In this document: piece after piece, positions 1 to 6,316 of the stretch | Position numbering within the stretch: the first letter of the stretch is position 1 | How the letters are laid out: the number at the start of each line of letters is the position of its first letter | Assembly (NCBI GenBank): GCA_035644475.1 | Contig: DASQOL010000198.1 | Span: forward strand, 1 to 7,112 | From: FEN-1219 sp035644475 | Lineage (GTDB): Bacteria > Pseudomonadota > Gammaproteobacteria > Steroidobacterales > Rariloculaceae | Length of the DNA stretch: 7,112 nucleotides | Direction: 5' to 3' | The notes under the pieces: model-generated | Told to the model about the DNA's origin: nothing | The model's input: only the letters and a program-made list of their open reading frames with translations | The model's database searches: none | Translations under genes and position numbers: made by a program

Positions 1-82
1 CGGGCGCTGCGCGCCCGGGCTCCGCGGCTCTCGGCGCTGTGGCTCGGCTCGTCGCTACCGCCGCAGCGGAGCACGCGTTCGA

Positions 83-109
83 GATGCGGCCGCAGCCATT
101 ACCCGCATC
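83..109. repeat. Inverted repeat upstream of the MFS gene, possible operator
   Basis: Seven-base arms GATGCGG (83-89) and CCGCATC (103-109) are exact reverse complements separated by 13 bases. A perfect 10-base palindrome, TGCGGCCGCA (85-94), overlaps the left arm. The site lies about 55 bases upstream of the candidate -10 element of the drug-exporter gene. A regulator site or a small hairpin is possible. In DNA this GC-rich, short GC-rich dyads also arise by chance, and no regulator gene is visible nearby. Confidence 0.25.
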
Positions 110-159
110 GTTGGCCCAAAACGTGACGCGGCCCGCGTCTCGCGTGTTTGGGGGGATGT

Positions 160-168
160 TGCGATAAT
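160..168 (+). promoter_or_regulatory. Candidate extended -10 promoter element of the MFS gene
   Basis: The string TG-c-GATAAT matches the extended -10 pattern (TGn then TATAAT with one mismatch) and stands out in otherwise GC-rich DNA. It would place transcription initiation near 175 and leave a leader of about 20 bases before the ATG at 197. No convincing -35 hexamer is seen at 16-18 bases upstream, which fits an extended -10 promoter but also weakens the call. Confidence 0.35.
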
Positions 169-196
169 CCGCGCCCCATTCGGAGCCCGGTTGTTG

Positions 197-1435
197 ATGG
201 ATGAGTCGATTTCGCAGTCTGCGCCCGTAGCGGATGTCGGCGCGCCGCCGAGATACCTCATCGTGTTCTTCGGGGCGTTGGCGGCGCTCGGCCCGCTGAG
301 CGTGGACGCGTACCTGCCGGCGTTCCCGGAGATCGCGCGGGATTTCGGCGTCGGCATCGTGAGCGTGCAGAACACGTTGAGCGCGTTCTTGATCGGCTAC
401 GCTTTCGGTCAGTTCTTCGGCGGCTCGTTCTCGGATCAGATCGGCCGCAAGCGGATCGGTTACATCGGGCTCGGCGTGTACATCTGCGCGAGTCTCGCGA
501 TCGCGTTCGCGGGCAACGTGTCGCAGATGCTTGTGCTGCGCTTCTTTCAGGCGATCGGCGGCGGTTTCTCCACCGTGATCTGCATGGCGTCCGTGCGCGA
601 CGTCTATCCGCTGGAGCAGCTCGGCCGACGTTTCGCGACGGTCACGATGATCGTGCTATGCGCGCCGCTGGTGGCGCCGGTCATCGGTACGATGCTGGTG
701 CCGTTCGGCTGGCACAAGATCTTCCTCGTCAAGGCCGCGTACGCCGCGGCGCTCCTTTGCGCGTACGCGGCGATCGTGCCCGAGACGCGACCCGGGCACT
801 GGCGGAGCCTGTCGGTGCGCTCGATTTTCGTCCAATGCTTCGACGTGGTGACGCGGCGCGTAGACGGGCGGCGCATTCCGATCCGCTACGCGTGCGCGAT
901 GGGCTTGGCTTCGAGCTGCCTCATGATGTTCGTGACGAACGCGTCGTTCATCTATCAGCAGTACTTCGGCGTGTCGGGATTCCACTTTCCGATGGTGTTT
1001 GCGGCGAGCGTGCTCGGCTTCATGTCGATGAACCTGTTCAGCATGAGGCGACTCGGGCCGCACAACGCCGCGTCGCTCTTCCGGCGCGGGTTGGCGATTC
1101 AATTGTTCGCCGTGGTCACGCTCGTGGCGGTCGTCGCGAGCGGCCATGCGTCGCTGTGGACGTTCGTGCCGTTCATCGTGTTGATGATGTCGGCGCTCGG
1201 GCTCGTGGGACCCGCGGGCTCGTCGCGCTACATGGGATTTTTTCACAAACTCGCCGGCAGCGCCGCCTCTGTCTACACGACTTTGATGTTCGGGCTCGGC
1301 GGCATCCTCGGGGCTCTGACAGGATTCTTCTACGACGGCACGCTGCTGCCGATCGTCGGCGCGATGCTCGGCGCCTCCGTGCTCGCTAACACCATCGGGC
1401 TGTCCTTGCCGAAGGGCGCCGCGGCGACGAGCTGA
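197..1435 (+). CDS. MFS multidrug efflux transporter, Bcr/CflA (DHA1) family
   Basis: This is an inner-membrane proton-drug antiporter of 412 residues, the usual length for 12-helix DHA1 exporters. Visible hallmarks are the first-helix motif SVDAYLPAFP (35-44), which matches the D-x-YLP signature of Bcr/CflA proteins; MFS motif A in the loop after helix 2 (GSFSDQIGRKR, 76-86); the helix-4 arginine in LRFFQAIGGG (114-123); and the antiporter motif C-like APLVAPVIGTML (156-167). The remainder alternates hydrophobic helices with short polar loops and ends in a short polar tail. I chose ATG 197 because about 18 polar residues then precede helix 1. TTG codons at 191 and 194 are in frame, and GGAG at 182-185 could serve any of the three. 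The frame is also open to the left window edge, but that stretch is Arg-rich and not transporter-like. Family membership is clear; the drug or metabolite exported cannot be told. It converges on the ABC exporter gene. Confidence 0.93.
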   Translation: MDESISQSAPVADVGAPPRYLIVFFGALAALGPLSVDAYLPAFPEIARDFGVGIVSVQNTLSAFLIGYAFGQFFGGSFSDQIGRKRIGYIGLGVYICASLAIAFAGNVSQMLVLRFFQAIGGGFSTVICMASVRDVYPLEQLGRRFATVTMIVLCAPLVAPVIGTMLVPFGWHKIFLVKAAYAAALLCAYAAIVPETRPGHWRSLSVRSIFVQCFDVVTRRVDGRRIPIRYACAMGLASSCLMMFVTNASFIYQQYFGVSGFHFPMVFAASVLGFMSMNLFSMRRLGPHNAASLFRRGLAIQLFAVVTLVAVVASGHASLWTFVPFIVLMMSALGLVGPAGSSRYMGFFHKLAGSAASVYTTLMFGLGGILGALTGFFYDGTLLPIVGAMLGASVLANTIGLSLPKGAAATS

Positions 1436-1439
1436 GCGC

Positions 1440-1461
1440 ACGCCTCCTGAACGCCTCCTTA
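1440..1461. repeat. 11-base tandem direct repeat between the convergent exporters
   Basis: Positions 1440-1450 and 1451-1461 are tandem copies of an 11-base unit (acgcctcctga and acgcctcctta) differing at one base. On the - strand each copy carries a perfect AGGAGG (1443-1448 and 1454-1459), but no plausible gene starts at ribosome-binding distance from either. The second copy contains the TAA that closes the in-frame tail after the ABC gene. It looks like a small local duplication. Confidence 0.6.
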
Positions 1462-1471
1462 CGGCGAGGCG
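1452..1471. terminator. Weak hairpin in the convergent gap, possible terminator
   Basis: CGCCTC (1452-1457) and GAGGCG (1466-1471) form a 6-bp stem with an 8-base loop, placed between two convergent genes where a bidirectional terminator would be expected. There is no T-run on either side, so it is not a canonical intrinsic terminator, and Rho-dependent termination is equally possible. Confidence 0.2.
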
Positions 1472-1530
1472 GGCCGCGAGCGCTGCCGCGCGACGAGGGC
1501 GATGCCGCCCAAGATGGCGAATCCGCAGAC
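1459..1530 (-). other. In-frame hydrophobic tail after the ABC transporter stop codon
   Basis: Immediately after the TAG (1531-1533) of the ABC gene, the same frame runs 23 codons to a TAA at 1459-1461. It reads VCGFAILGGIALVA followed by the basic tail RQRSRPASP. That is a roughly 14-residue hydrophobic segment with positive charges after it, the shape of a membrane anchor. Of the 23 codons, 22 end in G or C, as in the neighbouring real genes, whereas the 22 codons between the secreted-protein gene and the ABC gene score only about 16 of 22. It may be the original C-terminus of the ABC protein cut off by a recent nonsense change or a sequencing error, a segment reached by stop-codon readthrough, or chance. 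The Atm1 family does not normally end in a membrane helix. Confidence 0.35.
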
Positions 1531-3375
1531 CTAGGTGGCGGCGACGCGATAGTCGCGGGAGGGCTCGACCGCGACGTCGTCGAGGCCGCTCTGCTGACGC
1601 TGCCACATGGCCGCGTAGAGCCCATCGCGGCGGAGCAGATCCGAGTGCGTGCCGCGCTCGGCGATCCGGCCTTCGGCCAGCACGATGATCTCGTCGGCGT
1701 CGACGATCGTGGAGAGCCGGTGCGCGATCACGAGCGTCGTGTGGCCGCGCGACACCTCGCGCAGAGACGTCTGGATCTCGCGCTCCGTGCGCGTGTCGAG
1801 CGCCGAGGTGGCTTCGTCGAATAGCAGGATCCGCGGCCGTTTCAGGATCGTGCGCGCGATCGCGACGCGCTGCTTCTCGCCCCCCGAGAGCTTCAAGCCG
1901 CGCTCGCCCACCATCGTCCGATAGCCGTCGGGCGACGCCACGATGAAGTCGTGGATGCGCGCGAGCCGCGCGGCCTCCTCGACCTCGGCGGGCGAGGCAC
2001 CCGGACGGCCGTAGGCGATGTTGTAGTAGATCGTGTCGTTGAAGAGCACGGTGTCCTGCGGAACGATGCCGATCGACGCGCGCACGCTCGCCTGGGTCAC
2101 GCCGCGGATGTCTTGCCCGTCGATGCGCACCGCGCCGCCGCCGGCGTCGTAGAACCGAAACAGGAGGCGCGAGATCGTCGACTTACCGGCGCCGCTCGCG
2201 CCGACGATCGCGACGCGCCGGCCCGGCGGCACGCTGAACGACACGTCGTCCAAGATCGTGCGCCGCGGGTCGTACGCGAAGGTCACGTGCTCGAACGTCA
2301 CGGCGCCAGGGCCCGGCGCGAGCGGCGGCGCGTTCGGTGCGTCCCGCACGTCCGCGGCGACGCTCATGAGGTTGAACATCTGCTCCATGTCCGTGAGCGC
2401 CTGCTTGATCTCGCGATACACGAAGCCCAAGAAGTTGAGCGGGATGTAGAGCTGGATCAGAAAGGTGTTCACGAGCACGAAGTCGCCGACGGTCATAGAG
2501 CCGGAGATCACGCCGCGCCCGGCCATCGTCATGAGCGCGGCGAGCCCGGCGCCGATGATCGACGCTTGACCGACGTTGAGCAGCGACAGCGAGCTCTTGC
2601 TCGCCACCGACGCGCCTTCGTAGCGCGCCAGCGCCTGATCGAAGCGCTGAGCCTCGTATTCCTCGTTGCCGAAGTACTTCACCGTCTCGTAGTTGAGCAG
2701 GCTGTCGATGGCGCGCGTGCTGGCCTCTTGGTCGGTCTCGTTCATCTGGCGCCGATACTTCGTCCTCCAATTCGTCACGCCGAGCGTGTAGACGATGTAG
2801 CCGATCACGCAGACGAAGGTCACCACGGCGTACCAGACGCTGAAGAACGCCCACAAGATCCCGCAAACGAGGGCGATCTCGATCAGGGTTGGGATGATGT
2901 TGAACAGCATGAACGTGAGCAGCGTTTCGATGCCGGTGGTGCCGCGTTCGATCGCGCGCGACAGACCGCCCGTCTGCCGCTCCAGGTGGAAGGCGAGCGA
3001 CAGCCCGTGCAGGTGGCGGAAGGTGCTCAGTGCGACGCGCCGAATCGCGCGTTGCGCGACCTTGGCGAACACCGCGTCGCGGAGCTCGGAGAAGGCGATG
3101 GCCGCGACGCGCAGCACGCCGTAGCCCACGATCAGGGCGAGCGGCAGCGCCACGACGGCGTTCTGCGGGGTGGTGAACAGGTCCACCATCCGCTTGAACA
3201 GGAACGGCACGTAGACGTTGGCGAGCTTCGCGGCCGCGAGCAGTGCGATCGCGAGCAGCACGCGAAGGCGGATCGAGAGGTTGCCCACCGGCCACAGGTG
3301 GGGCGCGAGCGACCGCACCGCATGCCATTCGAAGCGCGGCGCGGATTTGGCGGCGGTGGGGTCGGCGGCGTTCAT
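1531..3375 (-). CDS. Atm1/HMT1-type ABC exporter, fused permease and ATPase half-transporter
   Basis: The protein has 614 residues and works as a homodimeric inner-membrane exporter. Characterised Atm1 relatives export glutathione-linked compounds, metal-thiol conjugates or iron-sulfur precursors. The membrane domain (about 35-325, six hydrophobic helices) carries family-typical strings: DSLLNYETVKYF (224-235), NEEYEAQRF (237-245) and LNVGQ (266-270), the last lying in the region that contacts glutathione in Atm1 structures. The ATPase domain (about 357-590) is intact: Walker A GASGAGKST (392-400), Q-loop Gln440, signature LSGGE (496-500), Walker B ILLFDE (516-521), D-loop SALD (524-527) and switch His552. 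ATG 3375 is preceded by AGGA (3381-3384) at five bases. The secreted PPC protein gene lies 66 bases upstream on the same strand and in the same frame. After about residue 596 there is a polar tail ending at TAG, with a hydrophobic in-frame continuation described separately. Assignment to the Atm1 group rests on recognised motifs; the substrate is inferred. Confidence 0.95.
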   Translation of the reverse strand: MNAADPTAAKSAPRFEWHAVRSLAPHLWPVGNLSIRLRVLLAIALLAAAKLANVYVPFLFKRMVDLFTTPQNAVVALPLALIVGYGVLRVAAIAFSELRDAVFAKVAQRAIRRVALSTFRHLHGLSLAFHLERQTGGLSRAIERGTTGIETLLTFMLFNIIPTLIEIALVCGILWAFFSVWYAVVTFVCVIGYIVYTLGVTNWRTKYRRQMNETDQEASTRAIDSLLNYETVKYFGNEEYEAQRFDQALARYEGASVASKSSLSLLNVGQASIIGAGLAALMTMAGRGVISGSMTVGDFVLVNTFLIQLYIPLNFLGFVYREIKQALTDMEQMFNLMSVAADVRDAPNAPPLAPGPGAVTFEHVTFAYDPRRTILDDVSFSVPPGRRVAIVGASGAGKSTISRLLFRFYDAGGGAVRIDGQDIRGVTQASVRASIGIVPQDTVLFNDTIYYNIAYGRPGASPAEVEEAARLARIHDFIVASPDGYRTMVGERGLKLSGGEKQRVAIARTILKRPRILLFDEATSALDTRTEREIQTSLREVSRGHTTLVIAHRLSTIVDADEIIVLAEGRIAERGTHSDLLRRDGLYAAMWQRQQSGLDDVAVEPSRDYRVAAT

Positions 3376-3412
3376 CGCGGTCCTATCGCCGGGCAGTCGC
3401 GCGGCGGTGCTA

Positions 3413-3433
3413 CGTTCGACGCTCCGTCGAACG
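3413..3433. repeat. Perfect 9-bp hairpin between the PPC protein and ABC genes
   Basis: CGTTCGACG (3413-3421) and CGTCGAACG (3425-3433) are exact reverse complements around a 3-base loop. The hairpin begins eight bases after the stop codon of the upstream gene (- strand) and ends about 38 bases before the ABC start codon. No T-run follows, so it is not a canonical terminator. It could attenuate or process a shared transcript, stabilise the 3' end of the first gene's mRNA, or act as a dyad operator for an internal promoter. Confidence 0.5.
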
Positions 3434-3441
3434 GACCGATG

Positions 3442-4452
3442 CTACCGCGTTCGCAGGCTCACCGTCAGCGGTACGGCAGTGTGCTGCGCCGGAGCCGCTT
3501 CGTCGCCGGCGCGCCCCGACGGATGAATCTCGAGCCGATAGCTCCCGATCTCGCCGGGCTCGTACGAGGTCACGAGCACGCTGTAGACGCCCGCCTCGGA
3601 GAGGTCCCGTTCGATATGGCTGTGCCCGGAGGGGCCCGACTCGTCGGTGTCGTCGTTCTCGACTTGCCCGCCGTGCGGCTCCTTGAGGATCAGGTACGTA
3701 TCGAAGTCGTCCGATTCGAGGTCGAGCGACAGGTGCTGACCGGGCCAGCCCTGAAAGCGGTAAGTGTCGACGTACTCTCCGGTGGTGAGCGTCTCGTCGC
3801 CCAAGTCGAGCTCGCCGTTACGATCGCGTCGCCGCGTCGCCGCCGCGTCGTTCTCGAGCACCAAGCGCAAGTTGTAGGCGCCGGTCTCGCCCTCCGAGAA
3901 GCTCGTGACGACCACCTCGTACTCGCCGCTCTCGTCGAGCTCGAGCGCCACCAACGCGCGGCCGGCGTCGTCGCCGTAGTCGTCGTTATCGAATTGCGCG
4001 CCGCTCGGCGTTCGGACGACCACGTAGGGATCGAAGTCCGCCGAGCGTAGGTCGACGACCGCGCGGTGGCCGCTGCTGCCGTCGAAGCGGAAGGTGTCGG
4101 CGTACTCGCCGGACATGAGCACGTCGTCGCCGTTTTGCAGGTTGCCGTGCTCGATGCGCGCGCCGTTGGCCGCGGCGCCGCCCAAGTCCGAGTGCCGCCC
4201 GTCGCCGTTGCGGAGCCCGACGCGCCCTTGCTCGAACAGCTTCTTGCAGTCGGTTGCGTCGTGCGCTCGGTCGTTGTCGAGCTGGGTGCCCGCGCTGCCG
4301 GCGCCTTCGAACCGCGGATCGTCGCACTCGCCGTCGTACGCCCACCTGCTGCGGTCGTCGCCGAAGCGCGGCTCGGTTCCCGCGTGCGCCGCGAGCGCGC
4401 CGCCGAGCAACGCGCACACCGCGATGGGGACGGCGATCCTCTTGCCGATCAT
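3442..4452 (-). CDS. Secreted protein with Asp-rich Cys module and two PPC-like repeats
   Basis: The 336-residue precursor begins with a clear Sec signal peptide: basic MIGKR, a hydrophobic core and a likely cleavage after AHA (about residue 24). The mature N-terminus (about 28-80) has RWAYDGECDDPRFEG and, later, DATDCKKLFEQG, a module I recognise from other proteobacterial exported proteins of unknown role. Its two cysteines (43 and 69) could form a disulfide. Two repeats follow at about 102-198 and 212-309. Each opens with SGEYADTFRF or TGEYVDTYRF, has a central ADFDPYVV or DDFDTYLI strand and an acidic loop (DNDDYGDDAG, ENDDTDESG), and closes with GEYEVVVTS or GVYSVLVTS and a final Tyr-rich strand. 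This is the pattern of PPC (bacterial pre-peptidase C-terminal) beta-sandwiches. No protease or other catalytic domain is present, so the protein is probably a periplasmic or surface binding protein. The start is supported by GAGG ten bases upstream (4463-4466). It lies upstream of the Atm1-type gene, so co-transcription is possible. Confidence 0.88.
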   Translation of the reverse strand: MIGKRIAVPIAVCALLGGALAAHAGTEPRFGDDRSRWAYDGECDDPRFEGAGSAGTQLDNDRAHDATDCKKLFEQGRVGLRNGDGRHSDLGGAAANGARIEHGNLQNGDDVLMSGEYADTFRFDGSSGHRAVVDLRSADFDPYVVVRTPSGAQFDNDDYGDDAGRALVALELDESGEYEVVVTSFSEGETGAYNLRLVLENDAAATRRRDRNGELDLGDETLTTGEYVDTYRFQGWPGQHLSLDLESDDFDTYLILKEPHGGQVENDDTDESGPSGHSHIERDLSEAGVYSVLVTSYEPGEIGSYRLEIHPSGRAGDEAAPAQHTAVPLTVSLRTR

Positions 4453-4554
4453 CTGAGATCTGCCTCGTTGGACTCGTCGTGCTCGTCGGACTCACAAAGG
4501 GGCGAAGTGGCGCGCATCTTCGGCCGTGGATGCTGCCAGAAGTTTCACGGACCG

Positions 4555-4574
4555 AGGAGGAACTGCTTCCCATG
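4555..4574 (+). promoter_or_regulatory. Strong Shine-Dalgarno sequence before an alternative upstream ATG
   Basis: A perfect AGGAGG (4555-4560, continuing as AGGAGGA) precedes the ATG at 4572 by 11 bases. That ATG is in frame with the glycosyltransferase gene and would add 34 residues (335 in total). The added stretch is rich in His and Arg and has mixed third-position bases, unlike the body of the gene, so I prefer the later start at 4674. The sequence still makes the upstream start a real alternative. Confidence 0.3.
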
Positions 4575-4613
4575 GGGGCGCGTTTTGCGACGCACTTCAC
4601 GGCGCATCGCCGC

Positions 4614-4632
4614 CGGCATGCGCGCGATGCCG
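4614..4632. repeat. Inverted repeat next to the putative glycosyltransferase promoter
   Basis: CGGCAT (4614-4619) and ATGCCG (4627-4632) are exact reverse complements around a GC-alternating 7-base centre. They end four bases before the candidate -10 box at 4637. The position would suit an operator, but six-base arms in DNA this GC-rich are weak evidence. Confidence 0.22.
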
Positions 4633-4636
4633 CGTG

Positions 4637-4642
4637 TAGAAT
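4637..4642 (+). promoter_or_regulatory. Candidate -10 box for the glycosyltransferase gene
   Basis: TAGAAT matches the TATAAT consensus at five of six positions and is preceded by TG. It would start transcription near 4649, about 25 bases before the preferred ATG at 4674. No good -35 hexamer lies at 17 bases upstream. If this promoter is the one used, the upstream starts at 4572 and 4641 are excluded. Confidence 0.28.
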
Positions 4643-4673
4643 GCGCGGCGACATCGAAGGCCGCTCGCACGCG

Positions 4674-5579
4674 ATGGAAAGAAACGCGCCGCTGGTCGTA
4701 TCCGCCGAGACGGCGGGGCTCGGCAATCGTCTGAAATCCTGGGTCTCGGCCATGCGGCTCGGGGCCGATGCGCGCGTGCTCTGGCAAGTCACGCCGAACA
4801 TGCCGGCGCGGTTCGGCGACCTGTTCACGAATCCGTGCGAGGTCGCGGCCGTGCCGCCGGGCGCGGACGTCTACTCCTCGTGGCGGCTCGCGATCCTCCC
4901 CGAGGACGAGGCGCACTTGCCGTCCGGATTCGCGACCGTCGGCGCCGGTGCGCACCCGCTCGTCCGCGGCGTCGGCAAGGCGTGGTGGACCCTCACCGGC
5001 CGCCGGTCGGATCGTTACCGGTTCATGCTGTTCCCGAAGCAGCATTCGCGCCGCTCGACGCGTGCGGACGCGCGCCACATCGACCTCGAGTACGGGCGCA
5101 TCCCGCAGCACCTGCGCAACGTGTATGTGCCGCTGTTCGCGCGCATCGCGGTGCGTCCCGAGATCGCGGCGCGAGCCGCGGAGTGGGCGTCCGCGAATCT
5201 CGACGCCGCCGCGATCGGCGTGCAGATCCGCACATGGCGCGACGATGCGCGTCGCCACCGCAAGTATCACCTTCCGGCGTGGAAGCGGCTCGTGCGGATG
5301 CTCGACGCCGCCGCGCCCAACGCCAGGTTTTTCGTGGTCAGCGACAGCGACGACGTGCTGCCGCAGCTCGAGCAGCGTTACGGCGCGGCGCGCGTGCTGC
5401 ACTTTCCGCGGCGCACGACTCGGCTCGCGAGCTGGGGCTCGCCGGAAGGCATCGTCGAGGACTTGATCGACATGCTGCTGCTCGCCCGCGCGGAGCGTTT
5501 GCTCGCGAGCTACCTGAGCACGTTCAGCGAGGCGGCGTGGTGGCTCGGTGGCACGACCGCGCGCGTGGCCGTTTTCTGA
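4674..5579 (+). CDS. Fucosyltransferase-like glycosyltransferase (NodZ/O-fucosyltransferase fold)
   Basis: The protein has 301 residues from ATG 4674 and shows no signal peptide or membrane helix, so it is probably cytoplasmic. The pattern fits the bacterial fucosyltransferase-like superfamily (NodZ, alpha-1,2/1,6 and protein O-fucosyltransferase relatives): an N-terminal strand followed by AGLGNRLKSW (14-23); IGVQIRTWRDD (181-191), corresponding to the nucleotide-sugar-binding H-x-R-R-x-D region with Gln in place of His; FFVVSDSDDV (219-228); and a C-terminal block SPEGIVEDLIDMLLLARAERLLAS with STFSEAAWWLGG (256-293), matching the last conserved motif. ATG 4674 is chosen because the first core strand then starts at about residue 6. 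ATG 4641 and ATG 4572 are in-frame alternatives. GDP-fucose as donor is supported by the GDP-L-fucose synthase gene nearby, but donor and acceptor remain inferred. It converges on the FkbM gene with a 7-base gap. Confidence 0.82.
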   Translation: MERNAPLVVSAETAGLGNRLKSWVSAMRLGADARVLWQVTPNMPARFGDLFTNPCEVAAVPPGADVYSSWRLAILPEDEAHLPSGFATVGAGAHPLVRGVGKAWWTLTGRRSDRYRFMLFPKQHSRRSTRADARHIDLEYGRIPQHLRNVYVPLFARIAVRPEIAARAAEWASANLDAAAIGVQIRTWRDDARRHRKYHLPAWKRLVRMLDAAAPNARFFVVSDSDDVLPQLEQRYGAARVLHFPRRTTRLASWGSPEGIVEDLIDMLLLARAERLLASYLSTFSEAAWWLGGTTARVAVF

Positions 5580-5586
5580 CGGACGA

Positions 5587-6300
5587 CTAGACGCGGAAGA
5601 AGACGGCGTCGATCTGCAGCGTTCTGCCGTCACGCGGATCGGCGAACCCGGGCTGCAGATTCCACAGAGTGAAGCCTGCGCCGCCGAGCCGATCGAGGAC
5701 GTCGAGCCAGAGGTGCTGGCCCTCGTAGAGCTCGACGAGCGACAGCTCGCAGAGCACGCCGCGAAGCCGCGGCAGCGACTGCTCCGCGCCGTCGAGGACC
5801 TGCCATTCGAAGCCCTGCGTGTCGATCTTGAGGAAGGGATTCTTGGCGGCCGCGAGATAGGGGCCCGCGACCGCGTCGAGCCGGGAGAGCGGCACCGTCT
5901 CGCGGCCGACGTAGGCCGAGGCACCCGCGGCCCCGACGTGCGCGGCGGTCATCGGCAAGAGCGACGACGAAACCGAGTTGGCGGACACGTTGATCGTAAC
6001 CTCGCCGTCGCGGTCGCCGATCGCGCAGCGCGGATGGACGTGCCAGGCACCGTCGCGCGCGGCGGCCGCGCCGAGCCGGCGGTGGGCGTCGGCCAACGGC
6101 TCGAAGCTTACGATGCGGCCCGCGAAGCCGAACACGCGGATCTCGCGCGCGAACTGCCCCACGTTCGCACCCACGTCGAGCATCACGTCGACCTCGAACC
6201 GCTCGAGGCCCCGCAGCAGCTGCCGCACACCGCGATTCGCAGCCGTCTTGCGGCGGCGCACGCCGATGGAGTCGAGCAGGGCCCGGATGTTCTTCCTCAC
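5587..6300 (-). CDS. FkbM-family SAM-dependent methyltransferase
   Basis: The 237-residue class I methyltransferase is of the FkbM type, a family whose members commonly O-methylate sugars or polyketides. Motif I is DVGANVGQFARE (42-53), which binds S-adenosylmethionine. IVSFEPLADAHRRL (63-76) supplies the acidic residue after strand 2. KIDTQGFEWQVLDGAE (158-173) is the family's most recognisable block, followed by LCELSLVELYEGQ (183-195). The core fills the protein, with about 40 basic residues before it. The start is GTG at 6300, placed 16 bases after the stop of the GDP-L-fucose synthase gene on the same strand, so translation is probably coupled within one operon. No strong ribosome-binding site is visible. 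The likely role is methylation of a hydroxyl on a fucose-containing or other surface glycan; the substrate is inferred from neighbours only. It ends in TAG seven bases from the end of the convergent glycosyltransferase gene. Confidence 0.93.
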   Translation of the reverse strand: MRKNIRALLDSIGVRRRKTAANRGVRQLLRGLERFEVDVMLDVGANVGQFAREIRVFGFAGRIVSFEPLADAHRRLGAAAARDGAWHVHPRCAIGDRDGEVTINVSANSVSSSLLPMTAAHVGAAGASAYVGRETVPLSRLDAVAGPYLAAAKNPFLKIDTQGFEWQVLDGAEQSLPRLRGVLCELSLVELYEGQHLWLDVLDRLGGAGFTLWNLQPGFADPRDGRTLQIDAVFFRV

Positions 6301-6316
6301 CGGTGGGGCCCCGAGC

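Noticed and set aside
1..17. GC hairpin at the left edge (7-bp arms, 3-base loop)
   Set aside because: It sits at the window edge with no T-run after it, and such stems are common in this base composition.
3..167. Possible C-terminal end of a preceding + strand gene, closing at TAA 165-167
   Set aside because: The frame is open from the edge, but the peptide has no recognisable family features and mixed third positions. It cannot be supported from this much sequence.
2..196. Open frame running from the window edge into the MFS gene
   Set aside because: The translation is Arg- and Ala-rich without transporter character, and it covers the promoter-like element. I see no gene in 1-196.
1531..1533. 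Pyrrolysine or other recoding at the TAG of the ABC gene
   Set aside because: Pyrrolysine is confined to a few lineages and special enzymes, TAG appears to be an ordinary stop for other genes here, and no recoding signal is recognisable. A mutation or chance is simpler.
656..1606. A 316-codon open frame on the - strand
   Set aside because: It is antisense to the MFS gene, extremely rich in Arg and His, and has no recognisable motif.
1951..4050. A 699-codon open frame on the + strand
   Set aside because: It lies opposite the ABC and PPC-protein genes and the gap between them, is dominated by Arg, Ala, His, Val and Glu, and has no domain. It is the usual antisense artefact of G/C-ending codons.
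4254..4571. Upstream extension of the glycosyltransferase frame
   Set aside because: It runs antisense into the secreted-protein gene, is Arg-rich, and lies before any supported start.
5569..5606. Loose inverted repeat across the convergent stops of the glycosyltransferase and FkbM genes
   Set aside because: The 8-bp arms include a G-U pair and are separated by 22 bases, which is too weak to call a terminator.
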